A stretch of DNA of 64,000 nucleotides from Aurantimonas sp965217685 (GTDB taxonomy: Bacteria > Pseudomonadota > Alphaproteobacteria > Rhizobiales > Rhizobiaceae): contig CBDCIZ010000003.1 of NCBI GenBank assembly GCA_965217685.1, positions 3,658,001 through 3,722,000 on the forward strand, written 5' to 3'. How positions within the stretch are numbered: the first letter of the stretch is position 1; each line of letters starts with the position of its first letter. Shown piece after piece: positions 46,103-54,412 of the stretch. The translations under genes were made by a program, and so were the position numbers. The notes beneath the pieces were generated by a model. The model saw only the letters and a program-made list of their open reading frames with translations. It did no database searches and was not told the DNA's origin.

Positions 46103-46783
46103 ATGCACCGTGTTTCGAACACTTCCGCTACGCTGATCGCCGCCTGTTTGATCGGTGCCGCGTCGCTGGTGGGCGGCGTTGGCGCCGCCAACGCCCAGGC
46201 CGCACCGACCCCTGCGGCCGACGGTCAGCCGGCCGACGCGAAGGCCGCCCCGGCCGAATGGTTCAAGGTCTGCTCCAAGCAGGGCGACAACGAGATCTGC
46301 AACACCCAGTATACGATGATTGCCGATACGCGACAGCTGATCACCGCCGTCAATCTGATCAACGTCAAGGGCAAGGTGAACCAGAAGGTCGTGCAGGCTG
46401 TGGTTCCGACCGGCCGCGTCATTCCCGCCGGCGTGCAGATGAAGGTCGACACCAATGCGCCGCAGACGCTGAACTATTCGGTCTGCTTCCCGGATCGCTG
46501 CATCGCCGAGGCGGAACTGACCGACGCGATGATCAGTTCGATGAAGAAGGGCAACCAGCTGACGGTGACCTCGATCAATTTCCAGCGGCAGGCGAATCCG
46601 GTCCAGGTCACCCTATCGGGCTTCACGGGCGCCTATGACGGCCCGCCCAAGCAGCAGCCGGAACTAGCCCAGCGCCAGGAAGAGCTGAACAAGGCGCTGC
46701 AGCAGCAGGCCGAAGAGCGCCGCAAGAAGTTCGAGGCGGCGCAGAACGCGGCCAAGGACGGCAGCGGCGCCGCGGCCCAGTAA
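46103..46783 (+). CDS. ialB: Invasion-associated locus B family protein
   Basis: Periplasmic protein of 226 residues. Sec signal peptide (about residues 1-33, ending ANAQA), then the IalB domain with VCSKQGDNEICNTQYT (near residue 57), RVIPAGVQMKVD and CFPDRCIAEAELTD, whose cysteines probably form disulfides, and a Gln/Glu-rich C-terminal tail. Named after Bartonella IalB; widespread in Rhizobiales with an unclear general role. GAGG lies 10 bases before the ATG. Confidence 0.87.
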   Translation: MHRVSNTSATLIAACLIGAASLVGGVGAANAQAAPTPAADGQPADAKAAPAEWFKVCSKQGDNEICNTQYTMIADTRQLITAVNLINVKGKVNQKVVQAVVPTGRVIPAGVQMKVDTNAPQTLNYSVCFPDRCIAEAELTDAMISSMKKGNQLTVTSINFQRQANPVQVTLSGFTGAYDGPPKQQPELAQRQEELNKALQQQAEERRKKFEAAQNAAKDGSGAAAQ

Positions 46784-46805
46784 TTTCACGGATCGCGCAC
46801 TTTTG

Positions 46806-46835
46806 GACGGCGGCTCAGGCCGCCGTCTTGCGTTT
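46806..46835 (+). terminator. Intrinsic terminator downstream of ialB
   Basis: GACGGCGGC (46806-46814) and GCCGCCGTC (46819-46827) form a perfect 9-bp stem with a TCAG loop, followed by TTGCGTTT, 22 bases past the stop codon. Confidence 0.8.
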
Positions 46836-46907
46836 CAGGCCGATCTTGAACCTGCCGATGGTCGGGGAGCCTGTCGGACAACGCGCCGGATGTCCCGAAC
46901 GCCGCTC

Positions 46908-47231
46908 TCAGTTCCGGTGCTCTCCCTTCAGTTGATAGATGCCACCCACCGGTCCGTTGAAGATGTCGCCGATCCGAGGATGGCGCACAGGTCCGCCCGA
47001 ATCGTCCGGCAGCAGGTTCTGTTCGGATACATAGGCGACGTATTCGCTTTCGGAGTTCTCGGCAAAGAGGTGATAAAACGGCTGATCCTTGCGGGGGCGG
47101 ACCTCTTCAGGGATCGACATGTACCATTCCTCGGTGTTGTCGAATTCCGGGTCGACGTCGAAGATCACCCCGCGAAACGGAAAAATCCGGTGGCGAACGA
47201 TCTGGCCAATGAAAAAGCGGGCGGTTTGCAT
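46908..47231 (-). CDS. hspQ: Heat shock protein HspQ
   Basis: A 107-residue protein of the HspQ/YccV family (hemimethylated-DNA-binding domain) acting in the heat-shock response as a specificity-enhancing factor for Lon. Signature segments are FFIGQIVRHRIFPFRGVIFDVDP and FYHLFAENSESEYVAYVSEQNL. I start it at MQTARFFIGQIV; the frame is open 19 codons upstream. Monocistronic and divergent from the AEC transporter gene. Confidence 0.92.
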   Translation of the reverse strand: MQTARFFIGQIVRHRIFPFRGVIFDVDPEFDNTEEWYMSIPEEVRPRKDQPFYHLFAENSESEYVAYVSEQNLLPDDSGGPVRHPRIGDIFNGPVGGIYQLKGEHRN

Positions 47232-47359
47232 GGACGTCGGGACTCCCTTGACCGCCAGGAGATAGACAATCCCGGCGTCGCAACGCAAGCTGCGCGGATT
47301 ATCGCCACGCCTGAATTCCCGATGAGACTTGCCTTCAATCCAATGCCGACGTTTGTCCG

Positions 47360-48322
47360 TTGATCGCCATCATCGGTCTGATCACCCCCTTCTTCGCCCT
47401 GATCGCCCTCGGTCTCGTCTGCGGGCGAGTCTTTCGCCATTCCGTCGACGGGCTCGCCTGGCTCAACGTCTTCGTGGTCTACCTCGCCTTGCCGGCGCTG
47501 TTCTTTCAGCTCCTGTCGAAGACGCCGGTCGAGAAGCTCGCGAGCGCCGGCTTCATCACCGCGACGACGCTCGGCACATTCGTCATCTTCGTGTTCGGAC
47601 TGACGCTGGCACTGCTCGGCAATCGCGGCGATCTGCGCGCGGCGACGGTGCAGGGGCTCGCCGGCGCCTACGGCAACATCGGCTTCATGGGGCCGGGGCT
47701 GGCGCTCGCCGCCTTCGGGCCGGATGCGGCCGTGCCGGTGGCGCTGATCTTCTGCTTCGACAACACGCTGCATTTCGTCATGGCGCCTCTGATGATGGCG
47801 GTCGGCAGCGACCGTCAGAGGTCGCTGGGTCGAATCGTCTTGTCGATCCTTCGAAAAATCCTCACGCACCCTTTCATCGTCGCGACAATCGTCGGCGTCG
47901 TGGCGGCGATCCTGCATCTTACGCCGCCCGACCCGGTCGACCGCTTCCTCGAACTGCTCGCCAAGGCCGCGGCACCTTGCGCGCTGTTCACCATGGGGGT
48001 CTCGATCGCACTGAGGCCCCTCAATCGGGTGCCGGGCGAACTGGGCCTGATCCTGCCGATCAAGCTTTTGCTGCATCCGCTGCTGATCTGGGGACTTCTG
48101 ATTGCACTCGGGCCGTTCGACCCGGTCTGGGTGGCGACGGCCATCCTGCTCGCCAGCCTTCCAACCGCGACGAATGTGTTCGTGATCGCCCAGCAATATG
48201 GAGTTTGGACCGAGCGTGCGTCTGCTTCCGTTCTGATGACGACGGTCGCCTCGATCGTGACGGTGACACTGGTCCTAGCGCTTCTCTCGTCCGGTCTGGT
48301 CGACGCCCATCCGCTTCCGTAA
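47360..48322 (+). CDS. AEC family transporter (auxin efflux carrier superfamily)
   Basis: Inner-membrane carrier of 320 residues, about ten helices, with the segment LPALFFQLLSKTP near residue 43 and NIGFMGPGLALAAFG near residue 105 that characterise the AEC/MdcF group. Possible substrates are malonate or other carboxylates, not determined. A TTG start is used; no strong ribosome-binding site. Its 3' 48 bases overlap the convergent UbiH-type gene. Confidence 0.83.
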   Translation: MIAIIGLITPFFALIALGLVCGRVFRHSVDGLAWLNVFVVYLALPALFFQLLSKTPVEKLASAGFITATTLGTFVIFVFGLTLALLGNRGDLRAATVQGLAGAYGNIGFMGPGLALAAFGPDAAVPVALIFCFDNTLHFVMAPLMMAVGSDRQRSLGRIVLSILRKILTHPFIVATIVGVVAAILHLTPPDPVDRFLELLAKAAAPCALFTMGVSIALRPLNRVPGELGLILPIKLLLHPLLIWGLLIALGPFDPVWVATAILLASLPTATNVFVIAQQYGVWTERASASVLMTTVASIVTVTLVLALLSSGLVDAHPLP

Positions 48323-49507
48323 GGACCGGGGCAGACCAGTGAGGCCGGCACCGGGTGACAGGCCCTCCCGCATGGCAAAATTGCGCAGGATCGGCGCGTT
48401 GCGCATCAGCGACAGACCAGCCGACCGCGCCATCTGGGCCGGAAGAAAGCCGGCGAGCAGCGAGCGGTTAAGGAGGTCGACCCCGACGGTGCGAGAGCGC
48501 ACGTCGCCGCGCCGCGCCGCCTCGTAGCGAGCGAGCGTCGTGCGGCTGCCGGGGTCGTCGCGGCTTTCCAAAACGAGACGGACGATGGTCTCGCAATCGC
48601 GCAAACCGAGATTGAGGCCCTGGGCACCGATGGGGGGGAAGGCATGTCCGGCCTCGCCGACGAGAGCGAGCCGCTCACCGGTCAGCTTTGCGACGGACGC
48701 GCCGGAAAGCGGAAAGCGCTGGATCGGCTCTTCGACCCCGACGGCGCCAAGGATCGAATGCATGCGCATCTCGACCATGCGCGACAGGCGGTCGTGTTTC
48801 AGATCGACGGTGAGGTCGGCCAGCGCCGGGTCCTCGACCCAGACCAGCGACGAGCGGTCGCCCGGCAGCGGCACCTGGGTGAACGGGCCGGACCTGGTGT
48901 GGAACTCGGTCGAGACCGAGTGGTGCGGCACCGAGTGGGTGAAGTTCAGGACAATGGCACTCTGCGGATAGCTCCAGCGGCGGACCGCGATCCCGGCCAT
49001 TTCGCGCAGCGGCGAGGCGCGACCGTCCGCGCCGACCACGAGGCACACGGCGAATCGCTGCCCGTCGTCGAGGTCGACGATCGCGCGGTCGGTCTCTACG
49101 CTCATGCCGGTCGCCCTGGCGTGCACGATCTCGAGCTTGGAATGGGCAATAGCGCGCTTGTCCAGGGCCGCATGAAGATCGCTGTTGAGAACGTTGTAGC
49201 CGAAAGCGGCAAGGCCGAGGTCGCTCGCCCGGAACTCGACGGTCGGGGCGCGGAAAAGACGGCCCGTGTCGTCGACCAGCCGCATAACAGCAAGCGGCTC
49301 GGCGACCGCTTCGAGATCGTCGATCAGTCGGAGGTCCGAAAGATAGGCGACGGAGCGGCCGATCAGCGCGGTGCTGCGCCGATCGGCGGGTGCCTTCGGT
49401 GCGATCAGTACAGTATCGAAGCCGGCGGAGGCAAGGCCGAGAGCGGTTGCCGTTCCGGCCAGCCCGCCGCCGACGACGGCAATCTCGCGTCGCTGCATGT
49501 CGATCAT
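48275..49507 (-). CDS. UbiH/UbiF family FAD-dependent hydroxylase
   Basis: Flavoprotein monooxygenase of 410 residues, of the group that hydroxylates the ubiquinone ring. The FAD-binding GGGLAGTATALGLASAGF fingerprint (near residue 12), DGRASPLRE (DG motif) and GEAGHAFPPIGAQGLNLGLRDCE (GD motif) are all present. Three ATG codons (49513, 49507 and 49498) are in frame; I chose 49507 because AGGAT lies 5 bases upstream. The specific ring position is not readable from sequence. Confidence 0.87.
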   Translation of the reverse strand: MIDMQRREIAVVGGGLAGTATALGLASAGFDTVLIAPKAPADRRSTALIGRSVAYLSDLRLIDDLEAVAEPLAVMRLVDDTGRLFRAPTVEFRASDLGLAAFGYNVLNSDLHAALDKRAIAHSKLEIVHARATGMSVETDRAIVDLDDGQRFAVCLVVGADGRASPLREMAGIAVRRWSYPQSAIVLNFTHSVPHHSVSTEFHTRSGPFTQVPLPGDRSSLVWVEDPALADLTVDLKHDRLSRMVEMRMHSILGAVGVEEPIQRFPLSGASVAKLTGERLALVGEAGHAFPPIGAQGLNLGLRDCETIVRLVLESRDDPGSRTTLARYEAARRGDVRSRTVGVDLLNRSLLAGFLPAQMARSAGLSLMRNAPILRNFAMREGLSPGAGLTGLPRSLRKRMGVDQTGREKR

Positions 49508-49710
49508 CCTCATCCTGTCTCGCACTGCCGCATGTGTAACGGCTCGGCGAAGCCGACGCCGGCAAACGAACCCGCGATTGGTTTTGCTTGGTTTTTGCAG
49601 ATGCGACCGCTACGACGAAAGGCAATGGACGCGGCGACGACTTGTCGCTTGCGGCGACACTCAGAAGCATTCGAGCCGTGACCGAGACCGACCTTCATTC
49701 TTCAAGGCCC

Positions 49711-50458
49711 ATGCCCGACACGATCACCGCCTTCGACAAATGGCGCGCCTTCGGCGTCCACCTCCTGACCGCCAGCGGTGCCTTCCTGGCCTTCATGTCG
49801 CTAATCGCGGCGGCCGAGCAGCGCTGGGTGGCGATGTTCGGCTGGCTGGGTTTCGCGCTTTTCATCGACGGGATCGATGGGCCGCTGGCGCGCAAGATCG
49901 ACATTAAGCGGGTGCTGCCGAACTGGTCGGGCGACCTTCTCGATTCGATCATCGACTACTCGACCTTCTGCCTGATTCCGGCGGTCGCCCTCTATCTGTC
50001 GGGAATGATCGGCCGCCCATGGTCCTTTGTCGCTGCGGCGCTGATCATGATCTCCAGCGCGATCTACTATGCCGATACGCGGATGAAGACGCAGGACAAT
50101 TTCTTCCGTGGTTTTCCGGTCTGCTGGAACATGATGATCTTCACCTTCTTCGCGATCCATCCGAACGAAGAGACCGCGTTTCTCTTCGTATTTTTCTGCG
50201 CGATCGCGACGTTCCTGCCGATCAAGTTCCTGCACCCGGTGCGCGTCGTGCGGCTGCGCGCGCTCAACTTGTCGGTCTTCGCCGCCTGGTCTTTGCTCGG
50301 GATTGCAGCGCTTTTTTATAATCTTCGACGCGCCACCGAATACGTTCGAAGCCCCGGCTGCGGTGCGTTGGGGGCTTGTCGTTACGGGCCTGTATCTGTT
50401 CTCCATCGGAGGCACGCTGCAACTGGCCGACCGGCTGCGCGGCGTTCCGCAGAATTAA
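49711..50458 (+). CDS. pcs: Phosphatidylcholine synthase (frameshifted near the 3' end)
   Basis: Makes phosphatidylcholine directly from CDP-diacylglycerol and choline in the inner membrane. The CDP-alcohol phosphotransferase motif is intact (residues 53-82: FIDGIDGPLARK, then GDLLDSIIDY). Frame 1 of the coding region runs to about 50323, but the conserved C-terminus (WGLVVTGLYLFSIGG, LADRLRGVPQN, stop at 50456-50458) is in frame 2, so one base has been gained between about 50311 and 50327, near a T6 run. As read, the frame would continue into the next gene. Confidence 0.85.
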
Positions 50459-50509
50459 GACGCCGCCGGGCCGGCAACAACCCGAACGCAAAGAGACAGG
50501 GAGGCATCC

Positions 50510-51481
50510 ATGAGCAAAGCCATCGTCGTTCACGAGGTGGGCGGTCCCGAAGTGATGACGTGGGAGAGCCACGATCCGGGTCGGCCGGGCACCGGACAGG
50601 TGCTCGTCGAGCAGACCGTGGCGGGCGTCAATTTCATCGATGTCTATTTCCGCACCGGTCTTTACAAGGCGGATCTGCCGCTGGTCCTCGGCAAGGAGGG
50701 CGCCGGCAAGGTCGCGGCGCTGGGTGAAGGCGTCACCCGCTTCAAGGTCGGAGACCGTATTGCCTACAATGGCGTGACCGGCAGCTATGCCGAGCATATC
50801 GTTGTCGATGCCGACAAGGCCGTCGCCATCCCCGACGCGATCCAGGACGACACGGCGGCTGCGATGATGCTGAAGGGCATGACGGCCGAATATCTCCTGC
50901 GCCGCACCTACAAGGTCGGCCCGGAGACAGTGCTGCTTTTTCATGCCGCCGCCGGCGGCGTCGGGCTGATCGCCGGGCAGTGGGCCAGACATCTGGGGGC
51001 TACGGTGATCGGCACCGCCGGCTCGCCGGAGAAGTGCAAGCTCGCGCGCGACAATGGCTACGACCACGTCATCAACTATCAGGACGAGGATTTCCTCGCC
51101 CGCGTGATGGAGATCACGGACGGCAAGAAGTGTGACGTCGTCTACGATTCGGTCGGCAAGGATACGTTTCCCAAGAGCCTGGACTGCCTGAAGAATCGCG
51201 GTCTCTGGTGCACCTTCGGCCAATCCTCGGGAAAATTGCCGGACATCGATCTGGGCATCCTGAACCAGAAGGGATCGCTTTTCGCCACACGTCCGAGTCT
51301 CTTCGGCTACAACACCAGCCGCGAAGAGCTCGATGCATCGGCAGCAGCGCTGTTCGACGTGGTCGCAAGCGGCGCGGTTAAGATCACCATCGGTCAACGC
51401 TATCCGATCGCCGATGCGGCACAAGCGCATCGCGACCTGGAAAGCCGAAAAACGACTGGCGCGACGATCTTGACGATCTGA
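50510..51481 (+). CDS. qor: Quinone oxidoreductase (zinc-independent medium-chain reductase)
   Basis: NADPH:quinone reductase of 323 residues. The N-terminal GroES-like domain has VNFIDVYFRTGLYKADLPL, and the Rossmann domain has HAAAGGVGLIAGQWARHLG. The usual zinc ligands are absent, as expected for the quinone reductase branch. Strong ribosome-binding site GGGAGG 6 bases before the ATG. Follows pcs by 51 bases. Confidence 0.9.
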   Translation: MSKAIVVHEVGGPEVMTWESHDPGRPGTGQVLVEQTVAGVNFIDVYFRTGLYKADLPLVLGKEGAGKVAALGEGVTRFKVGDRIAYNGVTGSYAEHIVVDADKAVAIPDAIQDDTAAAMMLKGMTAEYLLRRTYKVGPETVLLFHAAAGGVGLIAGQWARHLGATVIGTAGSPEKCKLARDNGYDHVINYQDEDFLARVMEITDGKKCDVVYDSVGKDTFPKSLDCLKNRGLWCTFGQSSGKLPDIDLGILNQKGSLFATRPSLFGYNTSREELDASAAALFDVVASGAVKITIGQRYPIADAAQAHRDLESRKTTGATILTI

Positions 51482-51517
51482 TTTGCGTTGTGAACCGACT
51501 GGCGGTGCGACAATGGC

Positions 51518-51554
51518 CTGATCGGACCGGAAAAATTTACTCCGGTTCGATCAG
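51518..51554. terminator. Bidirectional terminator between qor and a minus-strand gene
   Basis: CTGATCGGACCGG (51518-51530) and CCGGTTCGATCAG (51542-51554) form a 13-bp stem with one G-T pair and an A/T-rich loop. It serves both convergent genes and is some evidence that the minus-strand frame ending at 51551 is real. Confidence 0.65.
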
Positions 51555-51886
51555 CCGCGACCGAAGCTGTTGGCGCGATTGTGCGACCGACGGGCGGGTG
51601 CCGAAAAATCGCTGTCGAGTCCGCTCAACAGGCGTTCGAGCGCAAGATTGTTGTGTCGGAGCCGCTCGATGATCAGCAATGCCTGAGAGCAGTCGGACGA
51701 GGCGAACGGTTCGATCCCGGCCGGATTTTCGACAGAGTTCGCAGCCTTTTCGGCCCGTGAACCAATATCGCGATTGCGTCGCCTCAAAGCAACGGTGAGG
51801 CCTTCATTCATGCCCGGTACCCCCGTGCGCGATGTGAAAAGCTCGTTCTCTTTGATGATTTTCAACCTATCCGACTTTCGTCTCAT
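51551..51886 (-). CDS. Hypothetical protein
   Basis: A 111-residue reading frame with no recognised domain. The middle part (SDCSQALLIIERLRHNNLALERLLSGLDSDF) looks like an amphipathic helix pair. It ends inside a bidirectional terminator shared with qor. No good ribosome-binding site is visible for the ATG at 51886; an internal ATG (MNEGLTVALRR, residue 26) is an alternative start. Confidence 0.4.
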   Translation of the reverse strand: MRRKSDRLKIIKENELFTSRTGVPGMNEGLTVALRRRNRDIGSRAEKAANSVENPAGIEPFASSDCSQALLIIERLRHNNLALERLLSGLDSDFSAPARRSHNRANSFGRG

Positions 51887-51930
51887 GCACCATCGATTTT
51901 TCGACCAATGTGGCAGATCGGGAACAAATC

Positions 51931-51959
51931 TTGACAGTTGGGCAAGGATTGTCCGATGT
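51931..51959 (+). promoter_or_regulatory. Promoter of the tRNA-Leu gene
   Basis: A perfect -35 hexamer TTGACA (51931-51936) with a 17-base spacer to a weak -10 CGATGT (51954-51959). The mature tRNA begins 11 bases downstream. Confidence 0.5.
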
Positions 51960-51969
51960 GCCGCGCGGC

Positions 51970-52054
51970 GCGGACGTGGCGGAATTGGTATACGCAGCAG
52001 ACTTAAAATCTGCCGCCTTCGGGATTACGGGTTCAAGTCCCGTCGTCCGCACCA
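51970..52054 (+). tRNA. tRNA-Leu (UAA anticodon)
   Basis: An 85-nt tRNA with a 7-bp acceptor stem GCGGACG/CGTCCGC, anticodon stem-loop GCAGA-CTTAAAA-TCTGC giving anticodon UAA, a long variable arm typical of class II tRNA-Leu, a T-loop GTTCAAG, and an encoded CCA end. Reads UUA and UUG leucine codons. Confidence 0.97.
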
Positions 52055-52131
52055 TGTTTTTCATAGGATTGGTGAACGGCAGATGAACGGCAATCCCTGT
52101 GCATTTCGCAGAACCGCGCGCTAGACTCCGC

Positions 52132-52161
52132 ATTGTGTCGAAATTCATTGTATCGAAATTC
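52132..52161. repeat. Tandem 15-bp direct repeat upstream of adenine deaminase
   Basis: ATTGTGTCGAAATTC (52132-52146) is followed immediately by ATTGTATCGAAATTC (52147-52161), identical except for one base. Possible protein-binding site in the 5' region of ade. Confidence 0.6.
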
Positions 52162-52194
52162 GAGCTCGTCTGCCGCGATATGACCGGGCGGGCC

Positions 52195-52214
52195 TGTGGA
52201 CAAGTTGTGGACAA
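52195..52214. repeat. Pair of DnaA-box-like 9-mers
   Basis: TGTGGACAA occurs at 52195-52203 and 52206-52214, 11 bases apart (one helical turn). This is the reverse complement of TTGTCCACA, one mismatch from the E. coli DnaA box consensus TTATCCACA. It lies just before the adenine deaminase start codon. Confidence 0.5.
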
Positions 52215-52216
52215 GC

Positions 52217-54031
52217 ATGATCGAGATCCCGCCGCCCTTCCCACCCTTCGAGGCCGTGAGTCGCGATCTCGTCAACGTCGCCATGGGCCGCGCGAGCGCC
52301 GATCTCGTCGTGCGGAACGCCCGCTGGGTGAACGTTCATTCCGGCGAAATCATCCCGGCGACGGACATCGCGGTAAAGGCCGGGCGCTTCGCCTATTGCG
52401 GTCCGGATGCCAGCCATACGATCGGCAATCAGACGACGGTCGTCGACGCGGCGGATCGTTTCGTCGTGCCGGGGCTTTGCGACGCGCATATGCATGTCGA
52501 AAGCGGCATGGTGACGGTCACCGAGTTCTGCCGCGCCGTGATCCCCCATGGCACCACCTCAATGTTCATCGATCCGCACGAGATCGCCAATGTGCTCGGC
52601 CTGGCGGGCGTCAAGCTGATGCATGACGAGGCGCTGGTGCAGCCGGTCAACGTCTGGGTGCAGATGCCGTCCTGCGTGCCTTCGGCGCCAGGCCTGGAGG
52701 AGGGCGGGGCAGTGCTCGGGCCCGCCGACGTCGCAGAGGCGATGACCTGGCCGGCGATCATCGGTTTGGGCGAGGTGATGAATTTTCCGGGCGTCGCTGC
52801 CAATGACGATACGATGGTCGGCGAAATCGCCGCGACACGTGTCGCGGGCAAGACGGTCGGCGGCCATTTCGCGTCGCCCGATCTCGGCCGCGCCTTTCAC
52901 GGCTACGTCGCCGGCGGGCCTGAAGACGACCACGAAGGCACGCGGATGGAGGACGCCGCGGCCCGCGTCCGCCAAGGCATGAAGGCGATGCTGCGGCTCG
53001 GTTCAGCCTGGTACGACGTTGCCGAACAGGTGCGCGCGATCACCGAGATGGGTCTCGATTCGCGGCACTTCATCCTGTGTACGGATGATTGCCACTCCGG
53101 CACACTGGTTCGCGACGGGCACATGAACCGGGTGGTGCGCCACGCGATTTCCCGGGGCCTGAAGCCGATGACGGCGATCCAGATGGCGACGATCAACACC
53201 GCGGAACACTTCAAGCTGGAGCGGGAAATCGGCTCGGTGACGCCCGGAAGGCTCGCCGATTTCCTGCTGGTGTCGAACCTTTCCGAGTTGACGATCGACG
53301 ACGTCTACGGTCGCGGCGTTCGTCTGGCGGCGGGCGGAACGCTCGAGGCCGATATGCCGGCTCATGTCTATCCGGCGTCGGCGACGAACACGGTAAAACT
53401 CGGCCGTCAGCTGATGGCCGACGACTTTTGCGTCAAAGCGCCGGCCGGAGCGAACGGGACGGCGACCGTCCGCGTCATCGGAGTCGTCGAGAACCAGGCG
53501 CCGACCAAGGCGCTGACCGCTTCGGTGTCGGTGGAAAACGGCGTCGCCATGCCCGACGTGGCGAATGACGTCTGCCGCATTGCCTTGGTCGAGCGCCATC
53601 GCGGATCAGGCGATGTCGTCAACGGCTTCGTTTCCGGCTTCGGCTACACCGGCCAGATGGCGATGGCCTCGACGGTCGCCCATGATTGCCACCACATGAT
53701 CGTGGTCGGAACCTCTGAAGCCGACATGGCGCTCGCGGCCAACCGGCTCGGCGAGGTCGGCGGTGGAGCGACTTTCTTCGCGGACGGCAAAGAGCGGGCG
53801 ATGGTCGAAATGCCGATTGCCGGGCTCATGTCGGACGAGCGCTCGGAGATCGTTGCGAAAAAGGCCGATGGTTTGATTGCCGCCATGCAGGCCGCTGGCT
53901 GCAGCCTCAACAACGCCTACATGCAGCACTCGCTGCTGGCGCTTGCCGTCATCCCGTCCTTGCGCATTTCCGACAAGGGCATCGTCGACGTGGACCGGTT
54001 CGAACTGGTCGATTTGTTCGTTTCCGACTGA
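52217..54031 (+). CDS. ade: Adenine deaminase
   Basis: Converts adenine to hypoxanthine and ammonia in purine salvage. The 604-residue protein belongs to the Ade family of amidohydrolases with the metal-ligand motif HMHVE (residues 91-95), the GGHFASPDL and TDDCHSGTL segments with further ligands, and a C-terminal adenine-deaminase domain including CHHMIVVG. I start it at MIEIPPPFPP; an in-frame GTG seven codons upstream overlaps the DnaA-like boxes. Downstream of tRNA-Leu. Confidence 0.93.
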   Translation: MIEIPPPFPPFEAVSRDLVNVAMGRASADLVVRNARWVNVHSGEIIPATDIAVKAGRFAYCGPDASHTIGNQTTVVDAADRFVVPGLCDAHMHVESGMVTVTEFCRAVIPHGTTSMFIDPHEIANVLGLAGVKLMHDEALVQPVNVWVQMPSCVPSAPGLEEGGAVLGPADVAEAMTWPAIIGLGEVMNFPGVAANDDTMVGEIAATRVAGKTVGGHFASPDLGRAFHGYVAGGPEDDHEGTRMEDAAARVRQGMKAMLRLGSAWYDVAEQVRAITEMGLDSRHFILCTDDCHSGTLVRDGHMNRVVRHAISRGLKPMTAIQMATINTAEHFKLEREIGSVTPGRLADFLLVSNLSELTIDDVYGRGVRLAAGGTLEADMPAHVYPASATNTVKLGRQLMADDFCVKAPAGANGTATVRVIGVVENQAPTKALTASVSVENGVAMPDVANDVCRIALVERHRGSGDVVNGFVSGFGYTGQMAMASTVAHDCHHMIVVGTSEADMALAANRLGEVGGGATFFADGKERAMVEMPIAGLMSDERSEIVAKKADGLIAAMQAAGCSLNNAYMQHSLLALAVIPSLRISDKGIVDVDRFELVDLFVSD

Positions 54032-54166
54032 AAGGTTCGATGGCCAGTCAGCGCCCTTGGATCAACTGTGCGAAGGTCGCACCCGGCCGCGAAGCTTTAC
54101 AATCGCCGCGCTTTGGCCCATGGCATCGCCGTATCTTCAACAAGCCAGCGGGAAAGGAGCGTCGAG
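54032..54166. other. Untranslated region upstream of the ilvA leader
   Basis: A 135-base stretch between the adenine deaminase stop and the leader peptide start. It should carry the ilvA promoter; I could not assign clear -35 and -10 boxes. It ends with a strong AAAGGAG ribosome-binding site (54153-54159). Confidence 0.4.
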
Positions 54167-54262
54167 ATGATCCCATCGTGTCACAGCGGAGCGCGCCTTT
54201 CGATCGTCGTGTCCCCGTCGGCCTCGCCCATTATTATCGGCGCCGGCGTCGTCCGGTCGTAG
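54167..54262 (+). CDS. Putative ilvA leader peptide
   Basis: A 31-residue frame with a strong ribosome-binding site AAAGGAG 7 bases before the ATG, and a TAG stop. Ten residues are branched-chain: Ile at 2, 13, 22, 23 and 24, Val at 14, 15, 28 and 29, Leu at 11, with the run IIIGAGVV near the end. Such a run of regulatory codons, 150 bases upstream of threonine dehydratase and before a terminator hairpin, is the classic arrangement of attenuation control. Confidence 0.65.
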   Translation: MIPSCHSGARLSIVVSPSASPIIIGAGVVRS

Positions 54263-54372
54263 CAGGCTCTTTCGCCTCCGACCTTCGATCGCGTCCGGCT
54301 CGCAAACGACCGCGCCATGCGGCGATGCGAAAACGCGGCGGCTGTTCAGCCGATCATCCCGATCCCCAAATC

Positions 54373-54396
54373 AAGGCGCCACGTCGGTTGCCTTTT
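54373..54396 (+). terminator. Attenuator-like terminator before ilvA
   Basis: AAGGCGCC (54373-54380) pairs with GGTTGCCTT (54386-54394), with one G-T pair and one bulged base, around the loop ACGTC and followed by a T-run. It lies 16 bases before the ilvA ATG and 110 bases after the leader stop, so it can act as a regulated terminator. Confidence 0.55.
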
Positions 54397-54412
54397 CGTG
54401 AACGATAAAGCC

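Noticed and set aside
50311..50327. Programmed ribosomal frameshifting in pcs at the TTTTTTA run
   Set aside because: A -1 heptamer would need codons TTT-TTA in the zero frame, but the codons are CTT-TTT-TAT, and the needed change is +1 rather than -1. An indel is simpler.
52195..52214. Chromosome replication origin
   Set aside because: Only two DnaA-like boxes are present, without an AT-rich unwinding region or the usual origin-flanking genes.
54263..54372. A defined antiterminator hairpin for the ilvA leader
   Set aside because: Several small GC-rich pairings (for example CCGC/GCGG and GGCT/AGCC) are possible, but none was clearly alternative to the terminator by eye, so I did not assign one.
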